8,308 nucleotides of DNA from JAUVXJ01 sp034430275 (GTDB lineage: Bacteria > Chloroflexota > Anaerolineae > UBA7937 > B3-Chlor): contig DAOUEW010000054.1 of NCBI GenBank assembly GCA_034430275.1, positions 1 to 8,308 of the forward strand. The letters run 5' to 3'. Position numbers and translations under genes: made by a program. Within the stretch, counting starts at the first letter, position 1. Each line of letters starts with the position of its first letter. The notes beneath the pieces are model-generated. The model saw only the letters and a program-made list of their open reading frames with translations, was not told the DNA's origin and did no database searches. Below are positions 1 to 6,541 of the stretch, piece after piece.

Positions 1-635
1 GTCCCCCAGGCGTCGGCATAGTAGGAGAAGGGACGGATGATGAACTCATCGCGCGAGCTGGTCGTGGCGTACATCTCGTAGAAGAGTGGTAGATCGTCCA
101 TCCCGCCCTCTACCACCTCCACCCCACGCCTCTGGGCCAGGCGTACGTTGTATCTCCACTTCGACTTCATGGCGCCCAGCAGTTCCTCCTCCGGCGGTCG
201 CAGATCGACGAGCATCGTGTTGCGGAACTGGATCTGCTCCGCTGAGGCGCGCCAGCCGCGTCCCTCGAGGAGCCTCGTCACATCGTTCCTATCCGCTGGC
301 ACGTCGGGGTCTATCTTGAGAAAGATGGCCCTCTGCGCCCTGCACAGCTCCTCGAGTCTCTCCAGCACCATGGCCAGCAGGTCGGGGTTCTCGTAGTCCA
401 GACACGGCCCCTTGGGCGCGTACATCACCGCCCACGGCAACCCGGGCAGCCTGCGCAAGAGGACAGAAACCGCGGCCACCTCCAGACCCTGCCCCAGGCA
501 CAGCAGCCGAAAGGGCCTCCACCCATGGCGGCTCTTGAACTCGCCCCATTCGTAGGACTGAAGTACGTGGGCGTTGGGCAGCCGGGCGACGGCCTCGTTC
601 CACCGCTCCCTGTCCTCAACCTCCACCAAGTCCAT
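1..635 (-). CDS. FemAB/FemX-like peptidoglycan-bridge aminoacyltransferase, partial (C-terminus beyond window)
   Basis: The frame is open from the ATG at 635 to the window edge and gives 211 residues. It is recognised by family hallmarks: LQSYEWGEFKSRHGWRP near residues 25-41 (the first GNAT-like fold opens with this 'Q-x-x-x-W-G-x-K/F' region), RAIFLKIDPDV at 102-112, and MKSKWRYNVRLAQRRGV at 156-172, where the family has a basic 'K-x-R-x-N-I/V-R-x-A' helix. Known FemA/FemB/FemX enzymes move amino acids from aminoacyl-tRNA to lipid II or related cell-wall precursors, acting at the cytoplasmic face of the membrane. Substrate and residue transferred cannot be read here. Family members are about 330-420 residues, so roughly the second half is missing. 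A weak GGCAGGA-type ribosome site precedes the ATG. It lies 71 nt after the GNAT gene, so it is probably the last visible gene of the same transcript. Family call is strong; specific function is inference. Confidence 0.88.
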   Translation of the reverse strand, partial: MDLVEVEDRERWNEAVARLPNAHVLQSYEWGEFKSRHGWRPFRLLCLGQGLEVAAVSVLLRRLPGLPWAVMYAPKGPCLDYENPDLLAMVLERLEELCRAQRAIFLKIDPDVPADRNDVTRLLEGRGWRASAEQIQFRNTMLVDLRPPEEELLGAMKSKWRYNVRLAQRRGVEVVEGGMDDLPLFYEMYATTSSRDEFIIRPFSYYADAWG

Positions 636-706
636 GGTTTCCTGCCCCAACGTTCACGACCTCACGCCCGACCGCGTCCCTGCCTATACACAGGCATGGC
701 TCGAGA

Positions 707-1297
707 TCACACTGAGCGCCGCATCCAGCACAGATTCTGCTCCCCCGCGCGGAACTCCCTCTCAACCTCGAAGCCCTCGCTGCGATACAGTTGGAAGGCT
801 GGCGTATCCCTGTCGGTTACCAGCATAATCCCATGGTATCCTTCCCGCACTGCTTCCTCGTACAGCGTATGGAGGAGAGTTCGGCCGAACCCCTTCCGCT
901 GGTGTTTCGGCAACGTCCCCATCATCACCAACTCCAGATAACGCTCCCGGTACAAAGGTTTGCGTCTCTCCACATCCAAAAGCTCGCCAACCGCTTCCCG
1001 ACCTGCTGCCCTGGTCACGTCCCACGCCAGCCGTATCAGCGCCAGCGGCGAGGGATCCTCTCGGGGATCGACACACAGCCCGACGCACTCTAGTCCCTGA
1101 TCCGTCCGGATACCATGGAGCAGCAAGCTATCTCTGTCCCAGTGAAAACCCACCAGCGCCTTGACCAGCGCCGCGGCGTCCCCGCCGCCTCCTCCCAACT
1201 CAGCGACCATGGGGTGTTCCTCGAAAGCCCGGGCCAACACCTCCTTCAACTCCCCTTTGACCCTCTTGGTCAACCTCTGCACCATGGGACCCTGCAT
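707..1297 (-). CDS. GNAT-family N-acetyltransferase
   Basis: A 196-residue protein with a single C-terminal GNAT fold. The acetyl-CoA pyrophosphate-binding loop (motif A) is QRKGFG at 133-138, matching Q/R-x-x-G-x-G/A, preceded by the strand YLELVMMGTLP (120-130). Motif B is seen at 157-177: IMLVTDRDTPAFQLYRSEGF, with the usual Tyr-x-x-x-Gly-Phe ending. Residues 35-39 form a run of five glycines in an otherwise helical N-terminal part. The family moves an acetyl group from acetyl-CoA to an amine; the substrate cannot be predicted. The N-terminal 110 residues (helical, then QGLECVGLCVD) fit an atypically long lead-in to the fold. The ATG at 1297 has AAGGG five bases upstream; an ATG four codons later (1285) has CAGGG four bases upstream and is nearly as good. 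The stop is TGA. It sits 55 nt after the GrpB-family gene and 71 nt before the FemAB-like gene, on the same strand. Confidence 0.88.
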   Translation of the reverse strand: MQGPMVQRLTKRVKGELKEVLARAFEEHPMVAELGGGGGDAAALVKALVGFHWDRDSLLLHGIRTDQGLECVGLCVDPREDPSPLALIRLAWDVTRAAGREAVGELLDVERRKPLYRERYLELVMMGTLPKHQRKGFGRTLLHTLYEEAVREGYHGIMLVTDRDTPAFQLYRSEGFEVEREFRAGEQNLCWMRRSV

Positions 1298-1352
1298 TGA
1301 ACCCTTGCTCCCCTCAGCCGCCCCGGGACGAAGCCCGGCGGGCGAATCGTGG

Positions 1353-1883
1353 CTACAATCGTCGCTCCAGACCCAGCCGTGCTCTTTCCACTATCCCCTC
1401 GATGAAAGGCGTCTTGGCCTCGGTGTACCCCTCCCGATCGCGGCCGAATCTGGCAGCTAGTTCCTTCTTCAGCAGGTAGTACTCCTCCGCCTCTCCGGGA
1501 TGTGTCCGCAGGAAGTCACGAAACAGCAAATGGCGCTCCCAGAACTCGCTGGTTCGCTCCGCTACGTGCAAGTGGAAAGTGCGGGCCTTGGGCGGACCCT
1601 TGTGGAAGTAGCGCCTCTCCGGCAGGATCTCGTTGTACTCGGGCACGTATTCGTAGCCGATACGCTCGAGGGGCTCGATACAGTGCTCCACGTCCGCCAG
1701 GTGCCGCACGGCCGGCATAATGTCGATGATCGGTTTGCCTCCCAGCCCGGGCACCGCCGTGCTTCCTACGTGCTCGATGGCCACGATCCATTCTCCAACT
1801 GCCGCCAGGATCAGATCCCTCTCTTCCTCGTAGATGGCGGGCCATCGAGGATCATACTCGACGACGATCACAGGCACTGGCAC
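1353..1883 (-). CDS. GrpB family protein (UPF0157, nucleotidyltransferase-like fold)
   Basis: A 176-residue protein of normal family length. The diagnostic block is IEHVGSTAVPGLGGKPIID at 36-54: GS (40-41) and the following acidic residue (D54) have the 'GS...D' arrangement of the polymerase-beta nucleotidyltransferase fold. Other family blocks are FHLHV (103-107), FWERHLLFRDFLR (114-126) and the lysine-rich end with YTEAKTPFI (153-161). The biochemical role of GrpB proteins is not settled; some occur fused to dephospho-CoA kinase, so a nucleotide-related role is plausible but unproven. The start is GTG (1881-1883), supported by AGGAGAG six bases upstream; a second GTG two codons later is spaced too far. 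The stop is TAG. It follows the membrane protein gene after 81 nt containing two small hairpins, and precedes the GNAT gene. Confidence 0.92.
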   Translation of the reverse strand: MPVPVIVVEYDPRWPAIYEEERDLILAAVGEWIVAIEHVGSTAVPGLGGKPIIDIMPAVRHLADVEHCIEPLERIGYEYVPEYNEILPERRYFHKGPPKARTFHLHVAERTSEFWERHLLFRDFLRTHPGEAEEYYLLKKELAARFGRDREGYTEAKTPFIEGIVERARLGLERRL

Positions 1884-1887
1884 AACT

Positions 1888-1894
1888 CTCTCCT
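1888..1894 (-). promoter_or_regulatory. Shine-Dalgarno site that fixes the GTG start of the GrpB-family gene
   Basis: The minus strand reads AGGAGAG, then about six bases, then GTG at 1883. No ATG is available nearby in this frame, and the start residue places the conserved VVEYDPRWP block at residues 7-15, as expected for the family. Confidence 0.6.
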
Positions 1895-1903
1895 GTCACA
1901 CAT

Positions 1904-1938
1904 CTGTGCCCTGCACAGCGGTCTGCCCTCGTGGGGCA
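1904..1938. repeat. Two adjacent small hairpins between the membrane-protein and GrpB-family genes
   Basis: Hairpin one has arms CTGTGC (1904-1909) and GCACAG (1913-1918) with a three-base loop. Hairpin two has arms TGCCC (1924-1928) and GGGCA (1934-1938) with a five-base loop. Both are perfect and fill the 81-nt gap just upstream of the GrpB ribosome site. Neither is followed by a T-run, so a processing or translational role is more likely than intrinsic termination. Confidence 0.35.
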
Positions 1939-1964
1939 ACCTCGCCCTTCCCGTAAGCCTATCC

Positions 1965-3095
1965 TCACGGCTCCCGCACGCAGCGATAGCCGTGCCTTGG
2001 ATTGCCCCAGGACTTGTCCTGGTAACTGATGATCGAGCCATTGTAGCTGACGTAGTAGGCTTCACGCTCGTCGTACTCATCGGCCGACCAGTAATAGATG
2101 GGAGACCAGCCAGGAACCCAAAGGGGTGTCTCCTTGTCCGGAGTGACTTCGCATCGAGCGCTCCCTGAGACACCATCCCAAGTGCAGCCGGCATGGGCAT
2201 TGTCCCGAACCAGGGAGCGTACGATCTCCCGGGTGGTGGGCATACGCCACACGTCCTGAGGCTCCACAAACAAGGTCAGACCGTCCGCGCTGAGGTAGCG
2301 GCACAGGCCTGTGGACTCCATCTCCTCGGCCGTGGCATACCTATCGTCGTAGTCTGGTTTGCCCTCAAAGCCTACAGGTGATACTCCGTACCAGGCCAGG
2401 TCACTCCACGATACAGACGGTCCCGGCGCCGGCTGGCTGTCCCCCGCCGCCACGTCGAGTCCGCGGGACCAGCCCGGACCGGCGGGCGCCCACACCAGCG
2501 TCACTCCGTTACCCTCGATTTGCCTGGCGCCCCGCTCGCCGTCGTCCCAGCGGCTGGAGACGGTGGGCAGCCAGTAAACGGAGATAGCACCGGCCACCAG
2601 CAATGGAAAACCGACCGCTGCCAACTGGCGCGCATAACGCCGAGCCCATCCCCCCGAAGGCTCCCACCCATCTGCTCTCAACTGGCGCCGGTGCCGGCCC
2701 TCCCACAGGAACAGTATGCCGGTCACGACCAGAAGCCCACTCACCGGGAACGTGCCCGCCACTATCCTGGGAGTGAGCAGGCCACGCCGGGCGCTCATCG
2801 TCCACCACCAGGCTGTGAAGCCCGTCCCGATGCCCACCAGCAGCCAGCCCCCTACCCGAGGCCAGGTGACGGCCACCAGGGAGAGTGCCAGACAGCAGGC
2901 CGCGGGGACCAGGTAGGGCAATCTGACGCTCCAGGGGCCCCACCAGCCCTCGTAGTACATCTCCACCACGCCCCAGAGCGTCCACGCACTGGTCACCAAG
3001 ACCACCAGTGCCGTGGCAAGCCAGCCCGGGATTCCCTTGACGACGTCACGACGAAACATGGAAAGGAGTTCTCCCAGAGTGGGACCAGCGTGCAT
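1965..3095 (-). CDS. Multi-pass membrane protein with C-terminal Lcl/DUF1566-like (FGE-sulfatase-like) extracytoplasmic domain
   Basis: From the ATG at 3095 the protein has 376 residues. Five hydrophobic segments are visible at about 24-45, 57-76, 83-100, 111-131 and 157-176, with basic loops (RHRRQLR 134-140, ARRYARQ 151-157) marking the cytoplasmic side. Residues 177-376 form a soluble domain, probably outside the membrane. Its end reads YYWSADEYDEREAYYVSYNG (334-353) and then HGYRCVRE (368-375), the typical finish of Lcl/DUF1566 and related formylglycine-enzyme-like C-lectin folds; VWRMPTTREIVRSL (282-295) is the upstream 'RLPT-x-x-E' element. Four cysteines (265, 304, 315, 372) lie in this domain. 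Such domains usually bind ligands; none can be named here. The start is uncertain: an ATG at 3059 has GGGAG about 11 bases upstream and would remove 12 residues. The conserved-looking TLGELL segment before it favours 3095. It lies 53 nt after the LysE gene. Confidence 0.8.
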   Translation of the reverse strand: MHAGPTLGELLSMFRRDVVKGIPGWLATALVVLVTSAWTLWGVVEMYYEGWWGPWSVRLPYLVPAACCLALSLVAVTWPRVGGWLLVGIGTGFTAWWWTMSARRGLLTPRIVAGTFPVSGLLVVTGILFLWEGRHRRQLRADGWEPSGGWARRYARQLAAVGFPLLVAGAISVYWLPTVSSRWDDGERGARQIEGNGVTLVWAPAGPGWSRGLDVAAGDSQPAPGPSVSWSDLAWYGVSPVGFEGKPDYDDRYATAEEMESTGLCRYLSADGLTLFVEPQDVWRMPTTREIVRSLVRDNAHAGCTWDGVSGSARCEVTPDKETPLWVPGWSPIYYWSADEYDEREAYYVSYNGSIISYQDKSWGNPRHGYRCVREP

Positions 3096-3148
3096 CAGGT
3101 TCACAGAAAAGCGGTGGAGGTCATGCTGGCCCAGGTGCAGCGCAGCCG

Positions 3149-3766
3149 CTAGCCTCTCAGACTCAGGAGCGCGACGACCCCAAAACCCAGGATGACGATC
3201 CCGGCCACGTTGTTGACCCAACCCATGGCGCGCGGAGTGAACTTCGATCTCAGCACGCTTACACCGCCGCTCAGAATGAGCCACCACGCCGCCGATCCGC
3301 CGAACACCCCCAAAACCAGCAGGGACGCGGATCCGTAATCCCCGGTAGCGCTTCCGATCCCCAGCCCGGCGAAGACGGCCGTGAAGGACAGAATGGTCAT
3401 GGGGTTGGTGAGGGTCAGGAAGAAGGTGGAAGCGTAGGCTCCCCAGAGCCCTTGTCCATCCGCCCAGGCCGGGTTCTCGGCCGGCTTGGAGAGATAGGTC
3501 TTCAACCCCAGATAGCAGAGGAAGAGCCCACCCACCAGCTTGATCCACGTCTGATAGCCCAGAAGCAGGCTGGACACGTAGGTCAGGCCGAACCCCGCGA
3601 TGAACCCATAGATGCCGTCCGCCGTCGCCGCCCCCAGACCTGACAAGAGGCCCGATATGCGTCCCTCGGACAGCGTCCGGCGGATGCACAGCACACCGAT
3701 GGGCCCCACCGGGGCCGCGATGGAGAATCCGATGACCAGTCCTCGCAGGAGAAAGCTGAGATCCAT
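3149..3766 (-). CDS. LysE/RhtB-family amino acid exporter
   Basis: A 205-residue integral membrane protein of the usual LysE/RhtB length with six hydrophobic segments. Family motifs are clear: AAPVGPIGVLCIRRTL (17-32) with the Pro-rich first helix, GLGAATADGIYG (43-54) with the intramembrane aspartate D50, and the repeated-half counterpart FLTLTNPMTILSF (116-128). Proteins of this family export amino acids or small amines across the cytoplasmic membrane, using the proton gradient. The particular substrate cannot be told. The ATG at 3766 begins the first helix directly (MDLSFLLRGLVIGFSIAAPVG); it has no evident Shine-Dalgarno site and lies only 20 nt after the UbiE stop, so translation may be coupled to ubiE. 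An upstream extension of the frame to 4018 runs inside ubiE and has no family similarity. The stop is TAG. Confidence 0.92.
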   Translation of the reverse strand: MDLSFLLRGLVIGFSIAAPVGPIGVLCIRRTLSEGRISGLLSGLGAATADGIYGFIAGFGLTYVSSLLLGYQTWIKLVGGLFLCYLGLKTYLSKPAENPAWADGQGLWGAYASTFFLTLTNPMTILSFTAVFAGLGIGSATGDYGSASLLVLGVFGGSAAWWLILSGGVSVLRSKFTPRAMGWVNNVAGIVILGFGVVALLSLRG

Positions 3767-3786
3767 GGGCCAGACTGACTGCGTGC

Positions 3787-4551
3787 CTAGATCGGCTTGA
3801 AGCCGCGGTGCACGGCAACTATGCCGTCGCTCAGGTTGAAGTACTCGCAGCGCTCGAAGCCGGCTTCCTCCATCATACCCTTGAGCCTCTCCTGGTCCGG
3901 GTGGACGCGGATCGACTCCGCCAGGTAGCGGTAGCTCGCGCCATTCCCCACCACCATCCGGCCCACGATGGGCATGATGTGGAACGAGTAGAAGTCGTAG
4001 AGCGGCAAGAAGCCCCACACTGTGGGATGTGAGAACTCGAGAATCGTCGCCAAAGCACCGGGTTTCAGGACCCCATACATAGCAGACAGGGCCCTGGCCT
4101 TGTCGGTCACGTTGCGCAGGCCGAAGGCCATCGTAACACAGTCGAAATACTCGGCAACAAAGGGCAGACTCTCGGCGTCGGCCAGGGCGTACTGCACACG
4201 CCCTCCGACTGCCCGCCCGTCAAACCGCCGCCGTCCCAGTTGCAGCATCGTTTCGTTGATCTCAGCGAGGACCACCAGCCCTTCGGGGCCAACCAACCGC
4301 GCCAGCCGCGCAGTGAACTCGCCGGTGCCCCCCGCCACATCCAGCACTCGCTGCCCCGGCTGTATCTCGCAGAGCTTCACCGCGAACCGCCGCCAAAGAC
4401 GGTGTACACCGAAGGACATCACGTCGTTCAGCAGATCGTATCTGCTGGCCACGGAGTTGAAGATGGCACTGACCAGACCGGCCTTCTCCTTGACGGGGAT
4501 CCGCTGGTAGCCGAAATCCGTGGTACCTCTCTGCTCCGCGTGATTCCTCAT
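3787..4551 (-). CDS. ubiE: Demethylmenaquinone/2-polyprenyl-6-methoxybenzoquinol methyltransferase
   Basis: A 254-residue class I SAM-dependent methyltransferase, full length for UbiE/MenG (E. coli UbiE is 251). It makes menaquinone from demethylmenaquinone and, in organisms with ubiquinone, also methylates the ubiquinone precursor. SAM-binding motif I is VLDVAGGTGEF (69-79); the acidic end of strand 2 is LAEINETML (95-103); FGLRNVTDKARAL (143-155) and the C-terminal SYRYLAESIRVHPDQ (206-220) are UbiE signatures, with MSFGVHRLWRRF (45-56) near the N-terminus. These blocks look closer to proteobacterial UbiE than to Gram-positive MenG, judged from memory. A small oddity is VLKPGAL at 161-167, where the second glycine of the usual KPGG is alanine. 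The ATG at 4551 has only a weak ribosome site. It lies 62 nt downstream of the C_GCAxxG_C_C gene and 20 nt upstream of the exporter. The stop is TAG. In an anaerobe the product would be menaquinone; that is inferred. Confidence 0.95.
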   Translation of the reverse strand: MRNHAEQRGTTDFGYQRIPVKEKAGLVSAIFNSVASRYDLLNDVMSFGVHRLWRRFAVKLCEIQPGQRVLDVAGGTGEFTARLARLVGPEGLVVLAEINETMLQLGRRRFDGRAVGGRVQYALADAESLPFVAEYFDCVTMAFGLRNVTDKARALSAMYGVLKPGALATILEFSHPTVWGFLPLYDFYSFHIMPIVGRMVVGNGASYRYLAESIRVHPDQERLKGMMEEAGFERCEYFNLSDGIVAVHRGFKPI

Positions 4552-4613
4552 GCCTCAACCACCCGGCTGACACGGATCACCAAATCCGCGCGCGGTGACC
4601 ATTACGAACCCGC

Positions 4614-5051
4614 CTATGCTAGTAGCTCCTCCAGGATCTCCGCGGCGTCCCTCACCAATCCCCTGCACGGCATATGGTCCGGCCATCTTTCCTCAGCCAG
4701 TCCCTCACCTTCAGGGGTGCTGAGGTCGAACCCCAGTAGCTCCCTGCACACGACCGAACCGTGACGCGATTCGAACTCCTCCACGAACCGGTTCACCAGG
4801 CTGTAGGCCAGGTCCCGCGTCTCCTCGTCGTCGGCCCTGAGCCTTCCATACTTCAAGCCTATAGCCATGAAAGCCCCAGTGACTGCGCCGCAGGTATCTC
4901 CCCTGTGCCCCATGCCACCCCCAAAGGCGGTGGCCACTCTCAGGGCCGCTTCTCGCTCCAGTCCCAGTTCGGTCGCCCACGCCGAGAACACCGACTGCGC
5001 GCAGTTGAAGCCTTCCTCCATCGTGGCGGCGGCCCGCTCCACTACACTCAT
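4614..5051 (-). CDS. C_GCAxxG_C_C family (probable redox) protein
   Basis: A 145-residue protein with the spaced cysteines of the C_GCAxxG_C_C family: C17 in FNCAQSVF, C54 in FGGGMGHRGDTCGAVTGAF (43-61), C102 in VVCRELLGFDL, and C129 in MPCRGLVRDAAEIL. The glycine-rich FGGG loop and CGAVTGA are the most typical parts. The length is normal. Family members are small soluble proteins common in anaerobes and are suspected to have redox or metal-binding roles, but no biochemical function is established; the conserved cysteines are consistent with that. The ATG at 5051 is well supported by GGAGG seven bases upstream. The stop is TAG. It lies 77 nt after the LiaF-like gene and 62 nt before ubiE. A ten-codon reading frame ending in TAG directly before the ATG is probably accidental. 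Confidence 0.93.
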   Translation of the reverse strand: MSVVERAAATMEEGFNCAQSVFSAWATELGLEREAALRVATAFGGGMGHRGDTCGAVTGAFMAIGLKYGRLRADDEETRDLAYSLVNRFVEEFESRHGSVVCRELLGFDLSTPEGEGLAEERWPDHMPCRGLVRDAAEILEELLA

Positions 5052-5128
5052 CTATGTCCCTCCAACAAATCGATCACTCTCCATGCGAAGAACCGCGTCT
5101 AGCCTCACATCGTAGAAGACGAGGGAGC

Positions 5129-5938
5129 CTAGTGCACCTCAGCTGAGCCAAGGTTGGCGTCTACGACCAGATCCACCTTATTGGCCGCCGTCTCGTAGTC
5201 CGGCGACTCGTAGGCTCCGCTGCTCGACCTCGGGAAGCGTCTCCGGTCGACCTTCACCTCCGCCAGGGTGCTCTGGACCCGTATACGAGCCCCCACGCCC
5301 GAGGGCACCCGCACGTCCACCGCTCCCGCGCCGCAGCCGACGCTGGCTCGGGTGTGACCCGCCCTGGCGGGCAGAGTCAACCTCGTCGAGCTGGCCCCCG
5401 TCTCTATCTCCAGCTCCTGCACCTGTAGATCCGCCAGATTCAACAAGTTCTCGCTGGCGCCACCCTCGATCTTCAGCGTGAGCGGGATTTCCTCGGTCAT
5501 CCGCATCGTCCACCCCGCTCCGCGGAACTTGGCCCATTTCCAGGGGAGGAGCACCATCAACATCCCCTCGCCCCGCACTCGCATCTTGACGTCCAGCACG
5601 TCACCCTGCCTGCGTACGTCATGGATCAGACCACCGGCGAACGTGCCTTGAACGAGCGCGCCCGCCTCGGCGCCCCCTTCAATCTGCAAGCGTCCTGCCC
5701 CATGGCTGATGCTGACGCGCGCGCTGGTCGCACCCTCCAGTGGAATGGAAGCCTCCTCCAGTTCGGCGGAGGGCTCCCTCGTGAGCGCACCCCAGACGAT
5801 CCACACACCCAGCCCAATCCAAACCGCGGCCCAGAACAAGCCGCAGATGGAGACGCTGACCAGTCCCAGGGCATCGAGGACGCCCACCGCGCCCACCACG
5901 ATGAGGACCACGCCGGCAACCAGTGTTATCCTTCTCAT
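5129..5938 (-). CDS. LiaF-like protein: membrane hairpin plus toast-rack/DUF2154-like domain
   Basis: A 269-residue protein. Residues 1-52 hold two hydrophobic segments (about 6-27 and 32-51) forming the LiaI/LiaF-type membrane hairpin, ending FWAAVWIGLGVWIVWGAL. From about residue 60 it is soluble and beta-rich: RVSISHGAGRLQIEGGAEAG (74-93) is typical of the N-terminal toast-rack domain, and three turns IEGGAS (157-162), IETGAS (178-183) and VGCGAG (200-205), each followed by alternating hydrophobic residues, look like a right-handed beta-solenoid. LiaF in Bacillus is a membrane inhibitor of the LiaRS envelope-stress system, and toast-rack proteins are common in envelope-stress gene sets; the role here is inferred from that. 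No histidine kinase or response regulator is in the window. The ATG at 5938 has a strong GGAGG eight bases upstream. The stop is TAG. It is 87 nt after the related three-hairpin protein gene. Confidence 0.85.
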   Translation of the reverse strand: MRRITLVAGVVLIVVGAVGVLDALGLVSVSICGLFWAAVWIGLGVWIVWGALTREPSAELEEASIPLEGATSARVSISHGAGRLQIEGGAEAGALVQGTFAGGLIHDVRRQGDVLDVKMRVRGEGMLMVLLPWKWAKFRGAGWTMRMTEEIPLTLKIEGGASENLLNLADLQVQELEIETGASSTRLTLPARAGHTRASVGCGAGAVDVRVPSGVGARIRVQSTLAEVKVDRRRFPRSSSGAYESPDYETAANKVDLVVDANLGSAEVH

Positions 5939-6025
5939 GATTTATCCCTCCCCTCTCCGCTCAGCAGTCCACGCCCGGTCGGCAGCGAGTAGGTCGCTGG
6001 CAACCGGCCGCCCAGGTCGCCAACG

Positions 6026-6541
6026 CTAGCGACGAAGCCGCAGCAGCCCCTGGATCACCATCAGCAATCCTATCGCCACCACGAGAAGCGGCCAGTACGG
6101 ACTCAGCCAGCCCAGCGACCCAAAGGCTGCGCCAAGGATGAAGAACAGCACTATGCCGAAAAGGATCAGCCAGCCCCCTTCACTTATCCCCTTGGCCGTC
6201 CGCCCCTCCAGAATGCTCGAAACGAGGATGCCCAGACCCACGAAGCTAGGCATGAGCGCCCAGGCGAAGGCCCAAGTGACCCAGCCGTCGGTGACGACCT
6301 GCCAGTACAGTATGGCTCCCACACCGCCAACGATACAGGCCGGGACGGCCAGGGCAGGCACAGCGATGATCAGGCCAACGACTAGAAGGATCACCCCCAC
6401 GGCGACTATCATCAGGGGCCACGTGAACTCGATGTTGATCCAGTCTCCCAGCCCCGGCACCAGTTGCAGGGCCGCGAACCAGGCCCCGATCAGGATGAGC
6501 AGGATTCCCCCAACCAAGCTCGACCTACGTCTCCGTTCCAT
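6026..6541 (-). CDS. Multi-pass membrane protein of three LiaI/LiaF-type (DUF5668-like) hairpin units
   Basis: A 171-residue, almost wholly hydrophobic protein with about six transmembrane helices. Three units with the same plan can be seen: GGILLILIG ... WPLMIVAVGVILLVVG (11-56), GGVGAILYW ... WALMPSFVGLGILV (72-107), and GGWLILFGI ... WPLLVVAIGLLMVIQG (122-165). Each has a Gly-Gly start, a first helix, a short loop, then a tryptophan/proline turn and a second helix rich in glycine. The N-terminus MERRRRSS and C-terminus RLRR are basic, so both ends are probably cytoplasmic. The hairpin resembles that of the LiaF-like protein encoded 87 nt downstream, which suggests the two act together in the membrane, perhaps in envelope-stress sensing; this is inference. 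The ATG at 6541 has AGGAGG five bases upstream, and a promoter lies about 60 nt further up. The stop is TAG. Confidence 0.85.
   Translation of the reverse strand: MERRRRSSLVGGILLILIGAWFAALQLVPGLGDWINIEFTWPLMIVAVGVILLVVGLIIAVPALAVPACIVGGVGAILYWQVVTDGWVTWAFAWALMPSFVGLGILVSSILEGRTAKGISEGGWLILFGIVLFFILGAAFGSLGWLSPYWPLLVVAIGLLMVIQGLLRLRR

Noticed and set aside
681..700. A TATA-like stretch (TGTGTATAGG on the minus strand) upstream of the FemAB-like gene, considered as a promoter.
   Set aside because: No acceptable -35 element lies 16-18 nt upstream, and the sequence is also explained by a short TGCCT/AGGCA inverted repeat.
525..941. A 138-codon plus-strand open frame over the FemAB-like and GNAT genes.
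   Set aside because: It crosses the ends of two convincing minus-strand genes and has no motif of its own.
1323..1338. A GC-rich hairpin (CCGGG/CCCGG, six-base loop) after the GrpB-family gene, considered as a terminator.
   Set aside because: It has only a 5-bp stem with no T-run, and a same-strand gene starts 26 nt later.
1500..2168. A 222-codon plus-strand open frame opposite the GrpB-family gene and the end of the membrane-protein gene.
   Set aside because: It is antisense to two genes with clear family motifs and shows no recognisable domain. High GC content leaves such frames open by chance.
3096..3818. The minus-strand frame of the Lcl-domain membrane protein stays open for 241 more codons upstream, which would give a 617-residue protein.
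   Set aside because: That stretch lies within lysE and the end of ubiE in another frame, and its translation is Arg/Gly/His-rich with no domain. The LysE family motifs in the overlapping frame are unmistakable.
5052..5081. A ten-codon frame (MESDRFVGGT) ending in TAG directly before the C_GCAxxG_C_C start.
   Set aside because: It lacks a ribosome site and is short enough to be chance; the downstream ATG has its own strong Shine-Dalgarno site.
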